DNA of 64,000 bases from Oxyruncus cristatus. Lineage: Eukaryota; Chordata; Aves; Passeriformes; Cotingidae. The notes under the pieces are model-generated. The model was given only the letters and a program-made list of their open reading frames with translations. It did no database searches and was not told the DNA's origin. Shown in pieces: positions 34,860 through 48,554 of this stretch. The stretch is taken from contig VXAY01002192.1 of NCBI GenBank assembly GCA_013399855.1, forward strand, positions 1,143,979 through 1,207,978, written 5' to 3'. The position numbers and the translations under genes are program-made. Numbering within the stretch: the stretch's first letter is position 1; every line of letters begins with the position of its first letter.

Positions 34860-37140
34860 CACGTACGAATTATTTTCAGTGAAGAATAATGTATCAAGCA
34901 GTGAGTTAAAGAGACAAAAATCTTGCCTTCAGAAATTAGTTTCTAGCTGTGGAAAACAACAGACAATGTGTATCCATGGCAAAAAAATGTAGAAAATAAC
35001 CTCAAGGGTTAAATCTGATGAATATAAAATACTGCATGAACTACAACTATAGAAATATAACTCAGGACGTTCACTTCATTCGTTAAATCTCTCGCATGCA
35101 TAATTTTAAAAGATCAACATCTTTTAAAGTAATCTTTCCCCAGCTATTCTGTATTAATGACTATTTACATAATAAGTTATTTTTAAAGATATATACATAA
35201 CATACTTCTTTGAAGATATGCACTGGATAACTTGGAATAAATCCTACCTCATTTAATACAGATTTTCTGAGACGTGTAGAAAAACGAGAGTCCTGAAAAA
35301 CCTGGAAAGAATTCACATCTGATGAAAAAGAAAATATTATATATGATTAAATTTTCCAACCAGCTTTAATGAATACAACGATATTTAAAACAGAGCAAAA
35401 CAGAATAGTGAGGTATGTCAACATTTTTCAAGGCTTCTAATCATTTTTCAGAACATGAATACTGCAAATTTATGTCCAATTATCATTATTCCTTTTCCTT
35501 TTTAAAATGGCTGTAAAGTAATTGAGAAGGTAAAACAGCATTGGAACACGCTGTTAAAGTTTGCTAGAACACCTAAATCCTCTTAACTACAAACAAAATA
35601 AAATGGGGATCACTATAATGACCAAGTGATTTAAACTAAGCTAAACACAGCAAGAAAAGGTTTTTTTTTTTTACAGCAGAGAAGTGAAAAGCTAAAAATA
35701 ACATTTTCTGTATGAGATTGAGGTTCGTTAATAAGACCAGTAATACTTTTGCCTTTTAAGTCCATATTACATGTAAAGTACTCTAAAATCCCCCTTATTT
35801 AATTTGTTTTTTTGGAGGGGGGTTTCAACATTTGAACGTATTTTCTGCATGTAGAATTCGGTCCTTCATTGGGTGAATGCAGATTTTTAAGGTTCATTAT
35901 CTGAGTTTCTGGAAATATTTCATTATCTATCTCACAATACTTTCTCTAGCCTGCCACTCATACTTTTTAAATTTGAACAGAGTTGAAATAGGGAAACTAA
36001 AGCAAAACAGAAAAGAAACTGTAACATGAGTCTGTTCAGCTGCAGCACAGCCTGTCTGTGAGAGGAGATCTGAACACTAATCTCATTGTTGATTTACATC
36101 AGATTCCTTTTACTTTTGTCTGACTCTACTGAAGCTGTTCAAATCAGTTTGTAAATGTAGATTGAAGGAGCAATTTATACCATTATCTTGACAGGCAGCT
36201 CAATCAGTATAATTCATTGAAAATATCTATTTAAAACTCATCACGGAGACAGAGCATTTAATGCTTTCCTTTTTCAAAAAAGTACGGATGATTTGCTAAG
36301 GAAATGGGAAATTGAAACACATTTTTTTAAGTTTTATTTTCTGGAAAACAGATGTACTTAAGGTCTCATTAGCTTTCTTTGCATTGATGTGATAATGTGT
36401 GATGCTTTCCAAGTCATGAATGAGCCTTTTTAAGAAACCTTTAAAAATTACTTACAAGTTGTATAATCCAAATTTTAATAAATAAATGTTTATCAAGTGA
36501 TAGTAAGAGAAATAGTGTCCATGGTAACAGAAATTTATTATGACTTTAAAACACAAGTCCCTATTCAGCAAATCACTTTAACATGTAGGTAGTATATGAA
36601 CAATTCCCTTAAATTAAATGTATAAGGAACTCTGCTGCAGCCATGGAGTTCAGACATCTAAACCAGGAATCTTTCCAGCAATTAATGAGTAAGGCACTCT
36701 CAGAAACCTTCTTTCCCACATGCTTTAAATTTAGGTCCTGCATAGGAGCACAGGTTATCTGAGCTGGCTCTTACCTATTAACTTCAGGGATAGATTTTTC
36801 CTGATGAATTTATTGCTCATGAGGCTTTATTTGCAATTCTCTGTCAGGTGTATCTTCTCATAACTTTGTAACCTCAAGAAGGGCTCACAGCCTCTCATAG
36901 CAGGGCAGGATCCCTAAACTTTGTGCAAACTGGACCTTGGCAGGGTTGCGGATTTTGCCAGACTTTGAAGCTGCTCTCTGGTCAAAATTTGAGGGGCTGG
37001 CAGGGAGATGCAGAGAGGATTTTTGTGAAAGATGTTAGTGAAGGGCAGAAGACTACTAAAAGGAATTTGTGTATATTGGTATGAAATGAAAACCCTGATT
37101 GCTTGAGAAACCTTGACTAAGAGAACATAATGCTTCTTTG
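34860..37140. other. AT-rich, repeat-poor block without open frames
   Basis: For about 2.3 kb there is no open frame of 60 codons on either strand and no CR1 or SINE end. Unique-looking AT-rich sequence with TGACAG and TAAT-core motifs is concentrated at 36050-36420. The texture suits a conserved non-coding element or plain AT-rich desert. I cannot tell which without alignment. Confidence 0.4.
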
Positions 37141-40100
37141 TAGAAAGTGCCCAAATGTTTTTCAGGTGAGAGTCCTATGAAGGAGTTAATATGTTGTTAT
37201 TTCACTAACAAAACAAAGGCCAGACAATTTCTCTTCCTGGTGTCACAGAGGCAGCCAGTGGTAGAAAGACTCCCTATCTCCTGTTCTATCCTGCTGCCAC
37301 TGGGACACGTTCTCATTGCTTCTTCTTTTCTTGAGGACTTATTAACATATTTATATCTCATAATAAATAGATATCTATGCAATTCCTAAATATGCCAGGA
37401 AAGAAAATGGGAGTGGGGTGCATTGGTTTGAAACTGCCATTTCAGAAGAAACATCCTAATCTTTTTGGTTTGCATGTAAAAACAGTGAAAAAAAAGATAA
37501 TGAAAAGGGCGAAGAGCACAACAAAAATAATAAAATTTTTATTACTTATAAGAGCACACTTTTTCATAAATGCATAGTCTACCGGACAGACAGAAGAAGC
37601 AGAGCACTTTGGCTGGCAAGAGGCTCTCCTTGTGTCCATGGGACACCTGACTCCAGCAGGTTTGCCTGGGGGTGCCCAAAATGCCTTTGACTATGGAAGC
37701 TTAAGCTATTTTTGTAGGATATTTTAAGCAGATAAGGGCTGTATAAACCTTTTCAATTAAAAGGGCTGCTATTCAGCACAGAATGAACATGATGGGTTTT
37801 CCAAACAGTGAGATACAATGACAAAATTGCACAGCAGCACTGGAGAATAAATACATGCATTTTAGGCTGATAAGCATCGGGGTACAAACTGAGTATGAAG
37901 ATAATTTATATTTGTTTTTCTTTGGCTATTATGAACTTTGATGATTTTCATCCTAATTTAATAGCATGATAAATCATTTTTATGAACGTCATGTGCTTCA
38001 ATTGCTTCCTTGTTAAAATGTGAGCTAATTGTCCTTGGTCTTGGAATAAAACTTCAGGGAAAAATAAAATACTGTTCTGAACAACCCGAGCCTCTTAAGT
38101 TCAACAAAGTTGGAGCAAAGTGCAAATGTCAGAACAGGATGCTGTTGTGTTCCTCGCTGGAAAAGATAAAATCAGAAAACACTGCTGTGTGTTAGTCGTT
38201 GCTGTTGAGTAAAGGTCTGTGGCTGAAGGAATTCCAGGACTAAGACTTGCCCCTGAGCACCTTGACCTTTTCTGACTGTAGCAGTGGCTAATACTGAAAG
38301 CCCACTGACCTGGGCAGGCCTTCACACCTGCCTTGGATAGGGCAGTGCTGCCCTTTCTGTAGAGAAAGAGCTTTGCTGCTCAACAGCTCGAGTGCCTGCT
38401 CCTTGGGAATGACACCAAAGAATACCTTATAAATGAGGTATGCTTCCCATTAGGGATTACAGCATCATTTGATCAAAGTCCACTGGAAATAGCTCTTGGC
38501 AGGACAGACATTCTCTGTAACTCTTCATTTGCTTGAGTCTGATTGGCAAAGCTGGGACAAGCAATGCTGACTTGGGGGCTAGAGGAGAGAAGGACACAAG
38601 AAGTGTTTTATTGTTGTTTTTGTTGTCTTTCTCCCTGGTTAAGGAAGGAATGGCTGTGTGAAATTGGTTTTATGGATGCAAAGAAAACATTGGCAATGGG
38701 CTTGTTCTTCTATGGAGTTGATCGTGCCCTACATGCTGGCTCAACTTGTAAAAGTAATACAATACAGGCATCTCTTAAAATTAAACAACTTTTTGGCAAC
38801 TCTGGTGAAATATATTGTCATCGGCTGTAGAGCACCGACACACTTGATAGAGTTAAAGAATGTTTGGAAGACTTCAGGCTCTCTCTGGTTTGAGTTTAAT
38901 GAAATCTGGGCAATCCAAATGTCTACCTGGCAGCTCACAAGAGACACTTCATGTTCATTATTTTGTAGTTAAACTATCTATCTGCCCTGATGTGCAAGGC
39001 TACAAATTTGTGTACATTTTTATATCATCTACTTCCATTGTAAATTACCCATAAATTAGATACAGACATTTAGGCACCTCGGAGGAGTTTCTCCATCTCT
39101 GTTTTGGTATTAGGGATAGATGTTGTTGAGTTTTGTACATTGGTTCCTCTCTTGAGAAGATCAGTTCTTGCACACTGGGAGAGAAATACATCATTCCATT
39201 GCCTCTTCTTCCCATTTTGTGGGCTATAAATCATAACATTAAAAAAGATTAAATACTGGTGCAGTGCCATTATTTACAGCTTTTGTTTGAAGACTGCAGA
39301 GCATCTGACAAATGTAAATTGATCCTGACAAAACCTCAGTGAGTTATTATGAAGCTAAACGTCCTCCATAGAGATGCAAAACGTAAGTGATATGATTTAT
39401 AAAAACCTTCATACCCTATATACATTGTGATCATAGTCCTAGTTAAATATGTTTGAGTCACTCTTCCTGTTGCATGTAAATCTACAATGCCTTTAAGGCA
39501 AAAGGTAGAGATAGATGAAGAGAGCAGGTCCCTTTTTTCTGCCATATTGGGCCTCAGTGCTTGCGCTTCAATGCAAGAAAATTAAGGACCAGAACTGACT
39601 TTCTTTGACTTTGGCTCCATCCCAGGTGATGGTACCCAGCTCGTTTGGACTCAGAAATGTGTACATATTTGTTTTCCCTGTCAGTGGAGAAGATGAACTC
39701 CTGCTCCCAGCTTCCTCACCGTACTTGAAAACTATCCCACTGAGAGTGTGTAGGCAATTCTATTAAAACAAAAAAAAGCAAATAACTTTAAAAATATGGT
39801 CTCTACAAAGCAAGAGAGAATGGAGGATAGGAGTGCTTTCCTGCTGAAGCAGGCCCTAGATTTCTCTGAGAGGTCTTCAGGCTTCTCTCACCTCTTTTGT
39901 CTCCGGACACACATGTTCCAGTTCATTTTACTTTTATTTCCTTTTTGTGAGTGTAATGTACGGATTACGCAGCTGTCTTTTTGGTTATTAAATGGGTTTT
40001 AATAGCTTAAATATATTTCATGTCTGTGTATATAATGGTCCCAACGTGTTTATGGCAGGTTATGTCATTGGTTCCCTTGTTAGTGAAACTAGCAAAGCTT

Positions 40101-42580
40101 CTCCACTAGCTTAAGAGGCCTGGGAATTTTGTGCATCCTGTTCTTGTTGCTGTATGTCAGTGCTGGGCGGGTTGCCATTATACCTCGGTGCATAATTCAC
40201 TGGTTAAGAACATGTAAGTGTGTCTCTCTGTAATGTGTGGCTCCAAAAACAACCTGCTCATTCCCCAAAGCTAGAGAAGGCAATCTTGCCAATTCTTGTG
40301 ATTTTATTGTGAGTCCCTTGACATTTGTTGTGTGCCTTAAAAAACATAGCTCCTGGAGTTAAGATGAATGCATAAGAACCTCAGCTTTCGTTTGAAAACT
40401 AGCATAAAACAGCATATTCTGAGCCTTCCTGTATTGAAAGTGTTTGGAAGTAGACCCCAGTGGTAAAAAAGTCCCTAGAGAGCAAATGCAACATACCCCA
40501 AATGTGTTCTTAAAATAATATCTTTTGCTGTGATTTTTATTTAAAGTTCAGGAGTACGGGAACCTGTCTGCAACTTTTGGATGGCTCAAGCTGGCAATGT
40601 AGGAGATGCTGTTCCTGTTCAAGTGCTGGGCTTTTGTACTTTTGATGCTAAAACTCCCATGCTCGATTCTCAATGACAATATCGTGCTGATCCGTGCACT
40701 GCTCAGGATTTGAGTCATCTGCAGCCAGCAGCCTGGGGCCAGCCTGTGGAACTGAAATCCAGGTATGTTGCACTTAGTCAAGGATAACACTGCCTTAGTT
40801 CATTTGCCTGGAAGACAGATCAGACCCGTGCAGGTGCTAAGCAAATTCCTCCCTAGTTACATCTGTGTGATTCAGAGAGCCCTCAGCACCTTTGGTCTTG
40901 GCTCCAGAAGCCACACAGCCATGTCAACACTGCAGTGCTCTCTGGATAATATATCCTGCTGGTAGTTAGCTTGGGCACCCTTCTACACTAACACAGAGAT
41001 ACAATTTCCAGACAGGAGCAGATTGGGAATTCGGGGTAGAGTGCATTGGCCTGTTTGCACAACTGTAAGTAGACTTATGTTAGCAGTGCTCAGGGATTTG
41101 CTTCTTCATGGTAAACTGCCCAAAAGGGCCCTGTGCCAGTGAAGCTAAAAACTGTGCCTTCCAGCACGCTGTGCCCACAAATGTTTGACAACTGTTGTGT
41201 TCATACATGTGCTAAAAAGGAGCAAGCACCCCAGGCTGGAATTGCATGCTATATGTTGGGCTTTTAAGTATCTGCCCATGCATGTGTCTAAAAGCACCCT
41301 CTTAGCTGGACTGGACTTTCTGAAGGTCACAATCCTTTCATCAGAAATTGGCCCTTGTAGCATCTTCAGCACTGGCTTGATGATACTCGCTGCTTGAGAT
41401 CTTGATATTCTACATCTCGCTGCCTTTTTCCATCCATTTCCTCCTTGGGTTCAGCCAACACCTGTGGTCCCATATGGGCAAATTTGGCAGGTGCAGGGGC
41501 TGGATAACAAGCTCTGGAATATATTTTTCCAAGTGTGTCATCTGGCTTATAGGAGAACTCTGGCTTAGCTGTACTGCCAGTACTGGAACGACTCTGGAGC
41601 TGTCTCCCAGTCAAATGGTCGTAGAACTGGCTGGCTTGCTTTGTTTTCCTGGACAGAGTATTGTCTTTTTTCTTTTTTCTTTTCTTTTTTTTTTTTTTTT
41701 AAATATATATATATGTATTTGTTCCCTTTTCACTGTGAGAAATAGGGTCCATATGAAACATCTGACATTAAAGCCTTGTTTTAAATTCCTTTTGCAGTCT
41801 GTGTGCTAGGTCCATTAAGATAAAAGGAAGTCTTTTTCCAGCGTCTGTATATGTTCGTGTTATAGCTGGGAAAGGAATTCTAGGAACTACCTGTGTCTCT
41901 ACTTGTGAAATCCAAATCTGAGCTCTAAGAATGAAAGCAGAATTCCCCGCTTGCAAAGCCACAGCTGTGGTTAATGACCATAATGGAGATGAAGCAACAC
42001 ATTTCCTTGCAAACCTTAATAACTCCTGTGCACATTGTCCACATTTTGCTAACACATTTTCAAACCACTGCATGTTTTTTAGAGGACAGCTGCTTCAGGA
42101 AAGCCTCTCTTGCTACCAAACACTGGCACTTGGTTGCAAAAGTCTGCTCTCAATTTAAAGAGTACAAATACAACTGGCCTGGTGGCCCAGCACTAGAAAA
42201 ATCAACAAACAAATAATCAACAGTTAGCTATTATTGATTTTGTTTCCCCCAAAATGGCATTGGAATTCAACATTCCTCAGACTGAAGGGAATGAGAAGTT
42301 CATTTTTGAGTACTTGCCATAGTGCATATGTCAGTACTTGCCACTGACTTTCCCTCATTGCAGCCATCTGCAGCCCTCTTGAACAAAATCATGTGCAGCA
42401 TTGTGTTTAATGTTCCTGAAAGAAAAGGGAACATGTAATAATTATTTTAAAATAAACACCAAAGGGACAAGTACTGTGTTCTTTGGCTTAATTCATATAT
42501 GGATGAAATCATTTCTCTAAGCAGGCCTGCCAATGTCTTGTTTCAAAGTCTGAGCCCTGGAGGAGGGCTGCAATCACTGA
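37141..42580. other. non-coding interval
   Basis: I find no supported gene, only open frames under 140 codons, most on both strands. A T-rich tract followed by (TA)n lies at about 41668-41714. No clear CR1 end is present in this 5.4 kb. Confidence 0.4.
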
Positions 42581-43660
42581 ATGAAGTGTCGGCCATCCCT
42601 TCCTCCTCCCGCCCTGCTCCCGGCTCCACAGCAGCCCAGTGAGCTGCAAACCTCAGCCCCCACAGCACGATGGCCGGCGTGAGGGGGCATGAAATACCTG
42701 CTCAGGATAAGAATATGGCATGGGCATTAAATGTGAGCAAGTGCCCGGGTGCCCTGCAGCAGCCGGTTCAGCTGCCCTGCCACTGGCCCCAGGCTTTGCC
42801 TCTGTCTCAGCATGGAGCAAACACACATGCTGATGGCACTGTCCATCGTGGTCTTGATGCCTTCAAGAACTTGTGGGGATCAGTCTGTCACCCCTAGTGG
42901 CCTGGGGATATGTGGGTCCTCTCATGAGTGTCATGAGAGCTGTTGTCCCACCTGGCACTGAGGTGCTGTGACTGTGGCATTGGGGGCTGTGCTGTGACGA
43001 GGTGCAGCCACTGCTGTGTCCGACTCCAGTGTGTGTGCTCCAGCTTCCGGCGTGGGCAGCATTATCCAGCTGTGGAGGTATAAAATTTGTTGGGTGTGTA
43101 TTAGATATGTGTGTCTGTTATCTCGCTCTCTCTCCCTTTCTTCTCTCCCAATCTGTCTTCTTTTTTTTGCAACATCTTCTGTGCAACCAAAGAGACACCC
43201 CCACAGGCACCCAGCAACACAGTGGCAGTGGCACAGAGAAGGGGGCCAACTTTGACTGTAGCCCATCCTGAAAATCACACTGCTCTGCCTGGCTCTTAGC
43301 CCACAAGAGAAGGGACCATTGGGGTGGACGTTGAAGATGTTGGGAAAATGTATGGTGAAATCCAAAGTAATGTCCAGCTGAAATTTCAACTGTATTTTAT
43401 CTTTTATCTTTAACAGCCGATGGCAACAGGAAGAATTGGCATTTGTGAATATGATGGTGTGCAGCGACAGAAGTTTGGGCATGGTGACCTCTGCGGTGTC
43501 CTGGCCAGGGCTGTGTTCCTGTGCTACCAGCATGCTGGGACAGAGGACCAGGGACTTGGCAAGGGCATTTGCCACCTCTTGGCAACCACTGTCCAGTTTA
43601 ATTTTTAATTACCTTCAAGGCCAATCTCAAGATATTACCAATGCCCTCAGAGGGAGTTGC
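42581..43660. other. GC-richer block with overlapping long open frames, probably non-coding
   Basis: The longest open frame of the window (214 codons, 42931-43575 on -) overlaps several + strand frames of 60-95 codons. Its translation has low-complexity RERERERD and no domain, and no splice-consistent neighbours were found. A TATAAAA sits at 43079-43085 on +. It could be a decayed LTR or unrelated sequence. Confidence 0.35.
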
Positions 43661-46440
43661 GTCAACCTGTATTCAGGAATCACAGTGAAAACTCAAACTT
43701 TGCTTTGGCATTCATTCTGAGGAACATTATAAAACTTCAATATAATTGAGATAGGACCCTGTAACTGACTTGTGTTTTGGTTTTAATTCCCAAATCATTA
43801 TCTGATTTCTCTGAGATGGTTCCTGTCATCATGTTGTCAAACAGACCATGGTACAGACACTGTTTATTTATTGTTTATAGGAAAATCTCCCATGCAGGAC
43901 TCCATATTTCCCATTTAGTGATAATTGAAAGAAGTGGGCTTCATCTTGTTTGTCTGCATGAGGCTGACTTTCCCCCATTAGCATCATTGCCTTAGTGCTG
44001 AACTGGTGTAATTCATGCCATTGAATGCTGGGCCAGCATGAGGAACGTTTACAGACAAACTACCCTTCACTAATAGACAGAACAGAGTTAGAAAATAAAT
44101 GCTTCAAAGGCTTGCAGACATCTCAGCGCGAAGATGCTGATCCAATGAGCAACATCCTGAACAGATGTCTGCTCTGTAATTGCTTGTGTGCATGTTAACA
44201 CTAGCAGGTGATGATCTGACCACCAGGCTGAGTGTGTGTATGTGTGTGGGTGTGCAGGGTGTGGGTGTTTGTGAAAGAGGATGATTTTCTGGATGCTGAC
44301 ATTTTGATGTACAGTAGTGTTTGATGAAATGCATCATTTCCCCTAAAGAGGGACCTGATCAATAACAACAGGTTGAGGTCTATCTACCTGGTCTTAGCCA
44401 TGCTAGTTGGTGGCTAGGGAGGAAATTGTTACTCCCCAGCTCGTGAAATGAGTCATGAAGAAGCAAAGATCCTGTGTGAGTTTGATACAATGTTCACTAT
44501 GTCTTGGAAGAGCTATTTTAAGAAGAATTTGGCCAGAATCCTCGACTTTTGATTATTCTTTTTTCCTTCTCCTTGCATTTTACTGTTTCCCTGTAGCATG
44601 TTCTAAACGTTGTGTCTTGATTTATATCAGTAAATAAATCTCCTTATTTATGAGGATGTAATGTCCCTGGGGTCCAGGAGGCCCCAGCCATTCCATGTAG
44701 CTGAAAGAGACGTTACCTAAGTGGACCATGAATCAGAAGTGGGGCAGACAGGGAGAACTATTTTTACCAACCCGCTTGACTTGTGAGGAGGTCTGCCCAA
44801 AAGGCAAGTGGGGGCAGCTGGTGGGGGGACTGGGAAGGTGCTACGAATTATACTGTTGGGTATCATTTCTGAATGTTACAAGGTGCTGTGCTGAATTATG
44901 GAACAGTGGAAGGAAGCAGGGGAGACAGTGGGAAAGCTGTTTCTGTGCTATCTAAGCAATAGCCAGGGCATTCTTGACAGAGGAAGAAACGTAGAAACTG
45001 GTGGTAGCTGATAAAATGAATAAGTTACTTTCTGTTGATCACTTGCCAGAAGCAACCTGATAGAAAATGTATAGCAGCTGGTGGTAGGTTGACCACAGTC
45101 TAAGTATGATGGAGCTTTTTTTTGCAGCCTTGTAGGCTTCACTTCCATTCCTCTGTTGCCTCTGATGCCATGAAATAAAGCCTAGTGTTAACAGTGCCAT
45201 TTTTGGCTAGTATCCACAGAGAGGTCACCTTTCCATTCTATCGGTCTGAATGGGAACCTTCTGGAAGATTTGTGCTTCTCTTGGGATAAAAAGTCCTTTG
45301 GGGATAAAAAGTACCTGTTTATGGGCAGGTTCTGGTTGCAGAGATGTGGTGTAATCCACAGCAAATTCAGGCTGTGAAGAGTGTCAATATCTGTCCCCTG
45401 ATCTTTCTCTGTCACCTGGCCTTTTTCTGTGTTTAGGGCCTTTTTTGGTAGAGTAGAAACCTTGTCCTAACATTTCCATTGCCTTTACTGGGAGATTTCA
45501 CAGACTAGGGATCAAAAGTCTTTTCTTGGCTTTTTTTTTTTTTTTTTTAAATCAGTCTTTATTTTTCAAGAATTCTCTTACCCATTTATCTTGGTGATGA
45601 TACTCTGCTAGCTCATCTCAGTGAACTGGATATGAAGAATGGCTTTATGTGCTTTTACAGATACTTTTTTTGTTGCTGGTATGATCCTGAACTACGGTTA
45701 GAACAGCAACTGTCTTGGAAATGCTGTCTTCTCACTCAAAATATCTGTTCTGGCTTGACTTGGAGCCTAGCTTTTTACTGTGAGTGATTAATAAAGATAA
45801 TGTTTTTTTTTTTTTTTAATAAACTAACAAATGTTCTACTAGCACATTCTGTTTGAAAACATTTTCATTGACCTTTTCCTTAAAAGGCTCTAATTTCATG
45901 TGAAGATTGGATCTTGGGCATGAAAAATGCAAAGATTTGAGTAAAACCAGGAAATATTTCAGGGGAAAAATATTATTAGCAAGTACTCTGTCAGGCCAGC
46001 CTCATGTCCACACTTTCTCATATGGGCCTGACCCCACCTCTGTGCCTCTCTGTAGTCACAGAATTCCCACCTTGCACTGCTTCCCTGTGCTGTGTGAGGA
46101 CATCACGCTGCGTTGGGGGATGCTGCTGAACCAACTATTTTCACAAAACAAGCAGCATAGCATTTAAAAATTAAAATATTTGTTTATCAGGTCTTCTACC
46201 TCCCCAAAAGGCAACACTTCTGCAAAAGGATAGAAAAACGCTGGCGTAGGTCGGAGGCTGACTGAATTCCTCGACATGTCACTTCAACACTTATCAGCTT
46301 AGTAATGATGACAGTGTCTTATTGCTAGTAGTGAGGTAAGTGGCAAAAAGCAGCCAATACACTTATCAACTCCCTTGTGGAGTTTGGGGAGTGACAAAGA
46401 AGAAAAATCATCTTTCATCTTGCACATAGACCAAATATGA
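43661..46440. other. non-coding interval left of the assembly gap
   Basis: Short open frames only. T-homopolymers lie at about 45531-45549 and 45803-45817, and a GT-rich tract at 44232-44270. I recognise no repeat family. Confidence 0.4.
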
Positions 46441-46471
46441 NNNNNNNNNNNNNNNNNNNNNNNNNNNNNNN
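46441..46471. other. assembly gap (31 N)
   Basis: Thirty-one undetermined bases are followed immediately by an A-homopolymer at 46472-46489. The gap probably reflects failure to sequence through the homopolymer. Confidence 0.99.
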
Positions 46472-47012
46472 AAAAAAAAAAAAAAAAAAGAGCACACAAC
46501 AAGCCAGTCTTTGTCAGCTGTCTAATTATAGCTACAGCCAACTAAATAACCAGCAACATGCAGTCCTCATTAAATCTGCTATGAGCAGTAATTGTTAGGG
46601 TCCAGAGAAGCTGGGATAGCGAGGAGCTGGACAGAAGTCATGCAGGGAAAAATGATTTGAGGGGAGGAGCCACTCTGTGGTCCCCATCTTTGGGGACTAA
46701 GGAACTGAAATGCTAATAATAGCAGGACATGACTTTTTTTTCTTTTTTTCTTTTTAGCGATTCAGTGTTTGAGTCACCCAGGGATGCTGGAGACAATTAT
46801 TCAGCCACTCTCTGCGATACTTTTGGAGTACTTTCCTGCTGAAAACTTCCCTTCCCACCTTTTTATGTCTGAATTTTCCTTTGCATTGGCCTCTTTTATG
46901 TTGTTTTGACACTGGTAGGAGATGGGGTAAAAACACATGAATAAACAAACAAATAAGCAAACCTTCACATTTAATACAAAAGAATGCTTGGTTGCATGTG
47001 GACAGCTGTGAC

Positions 47013-47058
47013 CACAGAATCACAAAATATGCTGAGTTGGGAGAGACTCACATGGAAC
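47013..47058 (-). repeat. CR1 3'-terminal scrap
   Basis: CACAGAATCACAAAATATGCTGAGTTGGGAGAGACTCACATGGA is a diverged CR1 end of about 45 bases. Confidence 0.65.
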
Positions 47059-48466
47059 TGAGTAAGTGCACGATAAAGCTGGCTAAAATGTCTGGGAGGT
47101 GTCCAGGTGGCAATATTAATAGGAGGACTCAGAGACTCTTTCAAAAAATCTTGAAATTTAAGGTACAGAACACTTTGATAGCTATTTTTTGAAAAATACG
47201 AACAGTACATTTGCTTTTCCTTCTTTCCATGTGTCTGTTCTCTCTTAGGATTCTCCTGTGGAGAAAATCCCTTCCTGAATCTTGCTACAATCATCTGTCT
47301 TCTGCTTAGCTTCTGATCATGTGCACACCAGACCCTCAAGCTGTATTAACAGTTTGATACAGTAGCAATAGCTGAATGATATGGCAGCAGGTCAGATCAG
47401 CATTTTCCTCCTGAAGCAGTTCTCTAGGGAATCATGAGTTTAAAAAAGGAATGAAAACTTCAGAAAAAAACCCCAGCTCATGTTTTCCTTGGTCTCAGGG
47501 ATGTTTAAAAGCAACCTGAAAATCCCCTGAATTTTTCTAGAAAAATCAAATGACTGTGTGCAGGCAGCTGCCACTGGGAGCTGTGCAGCCGGGAGCTGGT
47601 GCTGTCAGGTGGAGAAGGGAAATAAAACCCTCTCTGCTTCTGCTTCCCTCACCTCCATCTCCCTCCCAGCTGGGCTGGGTCGACAACAAGGAGTGAAGGG
47701 AAGGGGTCTATCCCTTGCCATCTTTCCTTCCTCATTCTGAGCCTGACAACCATTGCTTCTGGACTCAAATGCTTTCAGCTTTAAATTGCGGGATTCTAAC
47801 ACCCTCAGTAGGTACCTCTGAGCAGAGAGGTGATGTATACAAGCCTGCCACTCACACCTAAAGGGTGTTCAGAGGAGCCTTTGGGTCTAGAAAAGCATAG
47901 ATGCACAAACTGAAAGACATGTTACTGATGATTTGCTTCTATTTATTCTCAAAGACCAGTGTAAAGGAGTTTAGGGTCTGAATTCATTCTTAGCTGTGCA
48001 CTGAAGTTGACAGTTAGTTCAGGACTGTGTTTGGCAGCATTTCCATATCCTGCAATTCGGCATGGAATATGTAATCATCTGACAGAAGGTTCAGTATGTT
48101 TAGTTGTATAACTGCTAGAACAGATAAAGGATCAGCCAGGCAAACAGTGAAATATGAAAACGGTTCTCGTAAAAACATCCCAGCCTTGGGGCTTGCATCT
48201 GCCAAGACTACTCCGTGGTGACATGAATGGACATAGCATTTAACTACTCTCCAAGATGAGAGAGGATTACAAGGAGGTGGGGAAAGCAGAAGAAGCCAGA
48301 GCAACCCTGCCAACAATAGCAGGTTGCAATACTTAATCTCAGTGCTTGTGCCAATGTGCTTCGAAGCTGCTGTTGTTTTTATGAGGAAAAATGCAGAAAA
48401 GACTAATCTGTGTATTTATGTCTGTCTGGAAATGTTATAAGTGCCGTGTGGTCATTTTGATTCCAG

Positions 48467-48554
48467 AACCAAAGGGGTCGGTATTCCCAGGATGGGGAGA
48501 CTTGGACAGAGTGCCAGAACTCAGCCACTACATGTGGGATTGAAAGCAGAGAGA
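48467..48554 (+). other. exon-like segment, thrombospondin-repeat-like peptide
   Basis: An acceptor TTTTGATTCCAG and a donor GTGAGT bracket 88 bases that read NQRGRYSQDGETWTECQNSA and TTCGIESRE. The W-x-x-C...T-C-G...S-R spacing recalls a thrombospondin type 1 repeat, but only two cysteines are present and no flanking exons were found. It is either coincidence, an isolated relic or an exon of an unannotated transcript. Confidence 0.15.

Noticed and set aside
42931..43575. 214-codon open frame on -, the longest in the window
   Set aside because: It has a low-complexity RERERERD tract, no domain, several overlapping frames on the other strand and no consistent exon neighbours.
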